A stretch of 64,000 nt of DNA from Rubinisphaera italica. GTDB taxonomy: Bacteria > Planctomycetota > Planctomycetia > Planctomycetales > Planctomycetaceae. Made by a program: the position numbers and the translations under genes. Below the pieces are notes generated by a model. The model worked only from the letters and a program-made list of their open reading frames with translations. It was not told the DNA's origin and ran no database searches. Shown here one piece after another: positions 61,327-64,000 of this stretch; the first letter of the stretch is position 1, and the number at the start of each line of letters is the position of its first letter. Location: the NCBI RefSeq assembly GCF_007859715.1, contig NZ_SJPG01000001.1:5932527-5996526 (forward strand). The letters are read 5' to 3'.

Positions 61327-62445
61327 TTACTGATTCCCCTGCGGAGGATCAAAATTGATGTCTTGCATGAACTTTTGTGATTGAGCATCTGAGAGCTGGT
61401 AATAAACCGCTCCCATGGAATGATCCGATTTGTGCCCCATCCAGCTGTCGATCGCTTTCTGAGGAATTCCGGAATTGACAGCGTGAGTTTCAAAAAAGTG
61501 TCGAAAACTATGCAAGACCAGGCCGTTGGACTTTTGTCCGACTGGAATCCCAAACTGGCGTGCAGTTGCCTGAACACGCACCTTAAGGTTTTTTGGATTA
61601 ATGGGATGATCCCCCTCTGGATACTGATGACTCGCCTGAGCGGTCAGGAACCATGGTCCAGGTGTGGGGTGATGATGCTCCAGAATGCATCGCAAATTCG
61701 GGTGAATCGGAATCTTGCGAGAATCTCTGGTCTTCGTCTCGGCTCCTTTTCTGGACATGATATGAATCCAGTTATTCTTCAGATCCACGTCTTCTTTGCG
61801 GAGACGTTTTAATTCTCCGCTGCGAATCCCCGTGAAGGCCAGGATCGCCAGCATAATACTTTGTGAAGCAGATAAGCTTTCTAATATCTGGTAGACCTGC
61901 TCCAATGTGGGGACTAATCTCCGACAACTCGATTTCACGCTCGGGATCTTAATTCGATTAAGCGGAGATTCTTTGAGTAAATGTCGACTGACGCACCAAT
62001 TCAAAAATTGCTTGATGACCATTGATTCGTGATAGACCGTAGCAGGAGCATGAGTTGAAGCACGATGTTTTCGATACTCATCAAAATGCAACGGTTTGAT
62101 CTGTGCTAAATTACGAATCCCTCTGGCTGCACAAAACTGAATGAAGGTGTTGAGTTCGCCACGATACCGCTCTTGTGTGGATTCTGCTCTTTCCTCAAAT
62201 GCCAGTTGGCTCAGGTAGAGTTCCTGAGCATCGCAAAGACTGGTTCGTGCAACCTCCTTTCGAAATTCACCACTGGTAAGATTAGCAGCCAGTTGTGTAG
62301 CTCTTCGTATCGCTTCTTTCTGATTGCTTGTTTTGAGACTTTTCCGGCAATGTTTTCCCTCATGGGAAAATTCAGCGGTATAAATTTTCTTTTTACCTCG
62401 GGGAATAATTTTCACCCGATCTGCGATCAAATAATTTTTTATCAT
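61327..62445 (-). CDS. Tyrosine recombinase / integrase
   Basis: The protein has 372 residues from the ATG at 62445, with GGAG 6 nt upstream. The N-terminal arm and core-binding domains (about 1-165) include LSQLAFEERAESTQERYRGELNTFIQ. The catalytic domain has TGIRSGELKRLRKEDV (Arg at about 208), a central Lys in MSRKGAETK, LVLHSFRHFFETHAV (His and Arg at about 312 and 315), WMGHKSDHSMGAVYYQLSD (His at about 338, Tyr at about 348). All catalytic residues are present, so it could be active. Immediately upstream (2-bp gap) lies an HTH gene typical of an excisionase or directionality factor. This marks an integrated element. Confidence 0.92.
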   Translation of the reverse strand: MIKNYLIADRVKIIPRGKKKIYTAEFSHEGKHCRKSLKTSNQKEAIRRATQLAANLTSGEFRKEVARTSLCDAQELYLSQLAFEERAESTQERYRGELNTFIQFCAARGIRNLAQIKPLHFDEYRKHRASTHAPATVYHESMVIKQFLNWCVSRHLLKESPLNRIKIPSVKSSCRRLVPTLEQVYQILESLSASQSIMLAILAFTGIRSGELKRLRKEDVDLKNNWIHIMSRKGAETKTRDSRKIPIHPNLRCILEHHHPTPGPWFLTAQASHQYPEGDHPINPKNLKVRVQATARQFGIPVGQKSNGLVLHSFRHFFETHAVNSGIPQKAIDSWMGHKSDHSMGAVYYQLSDAQSQKFMQDINFDPPQGNQ

Positions 62446-62447
62446 GA

Positions 62448-62714
62448 TTATCTCCATTCAGGACCGTTGTAGAATCGGTCCAAGGTTTTCTCAGGCCAGA
62501 AGTAGATATGTTTTCCGCGTTTTCGGAAGGTTCCATCAAAGCGTCCTTTCTGAATCCACTCGTAGAGAGTTTTCCTTGCAACGTTTAATTCACGAGCAAA
62601 TTGATCGACTGTCATACCGAACTTTGAGACATTTGGATCAGATTTCCGAAAGGCTTGAACCGCCCGTTCGATTTCGGGTTTTGAAGCAATATTCCTGGAT
62701 CCGTTGCGAGACAT
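62448..62714 (-). CDS. Helix-turn-helix excisionase-like DNA-binding protein
   Basis: The protein has 88 residues from the ATG at 62714, with AGGAGG 8 nt upstream. The segment GMTVDQFARELNVARKTLYEWIQKG is a MerR/excisionase-type helix-turn-helix, followed by FDGTFRKRGKHIYFWPEKTLDRFY. The position directly before the integrase suggests a recombination directionality factor. The long open frame upstream of this start is decayed transposase sequence and not part of the protein. Confidence 0.85.
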   Translation of the reverse strand: MSRNGSRNIASKPEIERAVQAFRKSDPNVSKFGMTVDQFARELNVARKTLYEWIQKGRFDGTFRKRGKHIYFWPEKTLDRFYNGPEWR

Positions 62715-62846
62715 CGTTTCGTCCTCCTGACGATAGTTGAGCAATGATGACACTCGGCACCCGAATGTCTGACTCATCCCACTATCTCGAAGAGTCCAAA
62801 AAAAAGGGGGGCGCATTTCACATGCCCCAGGGCCAGCGGGGGACAA

Positions 62847-63510
62847 AGTGGTTTGTCCTGTGCGGACTTTGAGCAAGAAGTGTTCGTTCCAGCCGCAACC
62901 GCTGCGTTTCATAACGGGGCTGGTTTTCGCGAATGTTGCTTCAGCAGCGATAGCGTGAACCGATGCAGCCAGGCTAAGATCTCGGTCAAACGTCGCTCTC
63001 GAATGCAATATTCGTCTTCGCGATACGTGAAATCCAAGCTCCAGTGTAGGCGATTTCGATGCTCCAATGACTTCGCACCGCATTAACGAACTGCTTGACG
63101 ACTGTTAGTAAGCTGCTGAAGAAGTACCGCGTTTCGGTGATCCGATTGCCGTTTCGGGTGCAGATGAGTGTCGCGAGCCGATCGTCTGCATTCCACTACA
63201 ATTGTCTTGCCCTGGTAATTCGGCCAGTACGGGGAATTGCACATACTATCGTCGCTCGATGCGGCCGAACCCCTCCTCTTCGGTTATATGTCATCGATCG
63301 CAACGATCGCGTCCTTGAGGTCGAACAGCTGCAAAATCTCGATAATCGCAGTGATTGCGTTCGTTTTTTCGTCCGTAGCTCGTTGGGCCAATTTGATCCC
63401 GTCAATCCATGTGGATTGCAGTCTGCACCGTGGAACATCAGACACTCAACAAGTGCAGGGGGACCAAGCCATTCTCGTGGTCAGGGCTGCGACGCAACCG
63501 ATGATCAGGA
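62847..63510 (-). pseudogene. Decayed ISAs1-family-like transposase
   Basis: Pieces in three frames match an ISAs1-type DDE transposase in the right order: DHRLRRSPDHENGLVPLHLLSV, then a TGA where Trp is expected. LAQRATDEKTNAITAIIEIL and FDLKDAIVAID follow, then ETRYFFSSLLTVVKQFVNAV and RSHWSIE. After a one-base frameshift near 63052-63056 come NRLHWSLDFTYREDEYCIRE and LTEILAWLHRFTLSLLKQH. After another shift comes MKRSGCGWNEHFLLKVRTGQ. The N-terminal part is missing. It is dead, and sits between an integrase module and an unidentified gene. Confidence 0.8.
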
Positions 63511-63561
63511 GCTTCTATTCAACCCGCTCTCTATGAATTCACGTGATCGTTCGCAGAAGAG

Positions 63562-64000
63562 TTAGCGAAATTTGCTCATGTCTTGGGACTCGCCATTTGC
63601 CAGTCTTTTGTACTGTCGCTGTAACTTGCTAATTCGGCCAGAGTCCAATCCGATAATCATGGACATCAGCTCCAGAGATATTCGACACTTACCAACAGGA
63701 CGTTTTCTGTCTGAATAGCGATTCGCAATAATCTCAGACCAGTGATGAACCTTAAACATGCTTGCGTATGCTTGCCATTTATGTTGATCATTAAACCTGT
63801 GTTCGGCGGAATTCCGAACATGGCATTCGTAGTCAGCTGAAGCCATTTTATCCTTAACCAGAACAGGTGTATGAAACGGAGTCTTCGGTTCCGCTGGTTT
63901 GGACATCATTTCAGGATCCGTAAAATCAAAGTAGTCCCAGTGCGGCCCCGAAGGTTCAGGAAGTTCCCAGCTCAGCATGCCTTCCAACTGCCACTTTTCA
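63562..64000 (-). CDS. Hypothetical protein, 5' end outside the window
   Basis: An open frame runs from the window edge to the stop at 63562 (at least 145 residues). It includes LPEPSGPHWDYFDFTDPEMM, then ADYECHVRNSAEHRFNDQHK and RKRPVGKCRISLELMSMIIG. The C-terminus looks helical (LDSGRISKLQRQYKRLANGES). No start codon with a ribosome-binding site is seen inside, except a TTG at 63987. I recognise no family. It may belong to the mobile region marked by the integrase. Confidence 0.5.
   Translation of the reverse strand, partial: EKWQLEGMLSWELPEPSGPHWDYFDFTDPEMMSKPAEPKTPFHTPVLVKDKMASADYECHVRNSAEHRFNDQHKWQAYASMFKVHHWSEIIANRYSDRKRPVGKCRISLELMSMIIGLDSGRISKLQRQYKRLANGESQDMSKFR

Overview
The window looks like a chromosomal segment of a planctomycete (Planctomycetota, probably Planctomycetaceae-like; the genus cannot be fixed from sequence alone). 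The support is the combination of a cysteine-rich YTV-type repeat surface protein, a DUF1559 protein, a DUF1570-like metallopeptidase, a secreted sulfatase, an HpnE-type squalene-pathway oxidoreductase, an oversized SecA, and many short secreted Gly/Tyr/Pro-rich proteins. No rRNA, tRNA or CRISPR array was recognised.

Layout. 1-7.6 kb: partial DeoR-type regulator, sulfatase, DUF374-type acyltransferase, then a minus-strand Fe-S set (Mrp/ApbC-like carrier, sufE, sufS) and a secreted PDZ-like protein. 8-15.4 kb: metabolic genes, mostly on the minus strand (esterase, alanine dehydrogenase, HAD phosphatase, purK, purE, serA). 16-24.2 kb: cell-envelope and secreted proteins (BON-domain protein, lipoprotein, YTV repeat protein, cyanophycinase-like peptidase). 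24.2-24.7 kb: a broken REP-associated transposase (RAYT) between inverted REP sequences. 24.7-39 kb: SecA with an expanded helical region, a gluzincin peptidase, chorismate mutase overlapping an SGNH hydrolase, a thioesterase and a two-gene ABC exporter. 39-49 kb: three consecutive secreted proteins, an AAA+ ATPase, an ExbB/ExbD-like pair linked to hpnE, metW and a RraB-like protein. 49.5-56 kb: DUF1559 protein, SpoIIE-type phosphatase, two micro-genes, and a compact tssK-tssL-tssM-like set of type VI secretion components. 56.6-61 kb: an outer-membrane-like protein, then a repeat island holding a small secreted protein and a nuclease-fold protein. 61.3-64 kb: an integrase with an HTH/excisionase-like partner and a decayed ISAs1-type transposase, indicating the edge of a mobile region.

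The most pervasive feature is a dense set of short interspersed palindromes. One group has the REP layout of a GTAG head followed by an 18-20 nt palindrome; the palindrome sequence differs between sub-families while the head is constant. A second group begins GGGTGGC and forms 85-bp double hairpins. A third is bounded by TTAACCCGACGCG ends. They occupy most intergenic spaces and in several places look like paired, MITE-like units. The RAYT remnant carries one of these REP types at both ends, which links the repeat system to a candidate enzyme family.

The strongest candidates for under-described biology are the tssKLM-like set, whose TssM homologue lacks recognisable Walker motifs and the long periplasmic half; the SecA with about five tandem helical-wing-like repeats; and the multi-family GTAG REP system. 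All assignments rest on reading motifs by eye; no database search was run.
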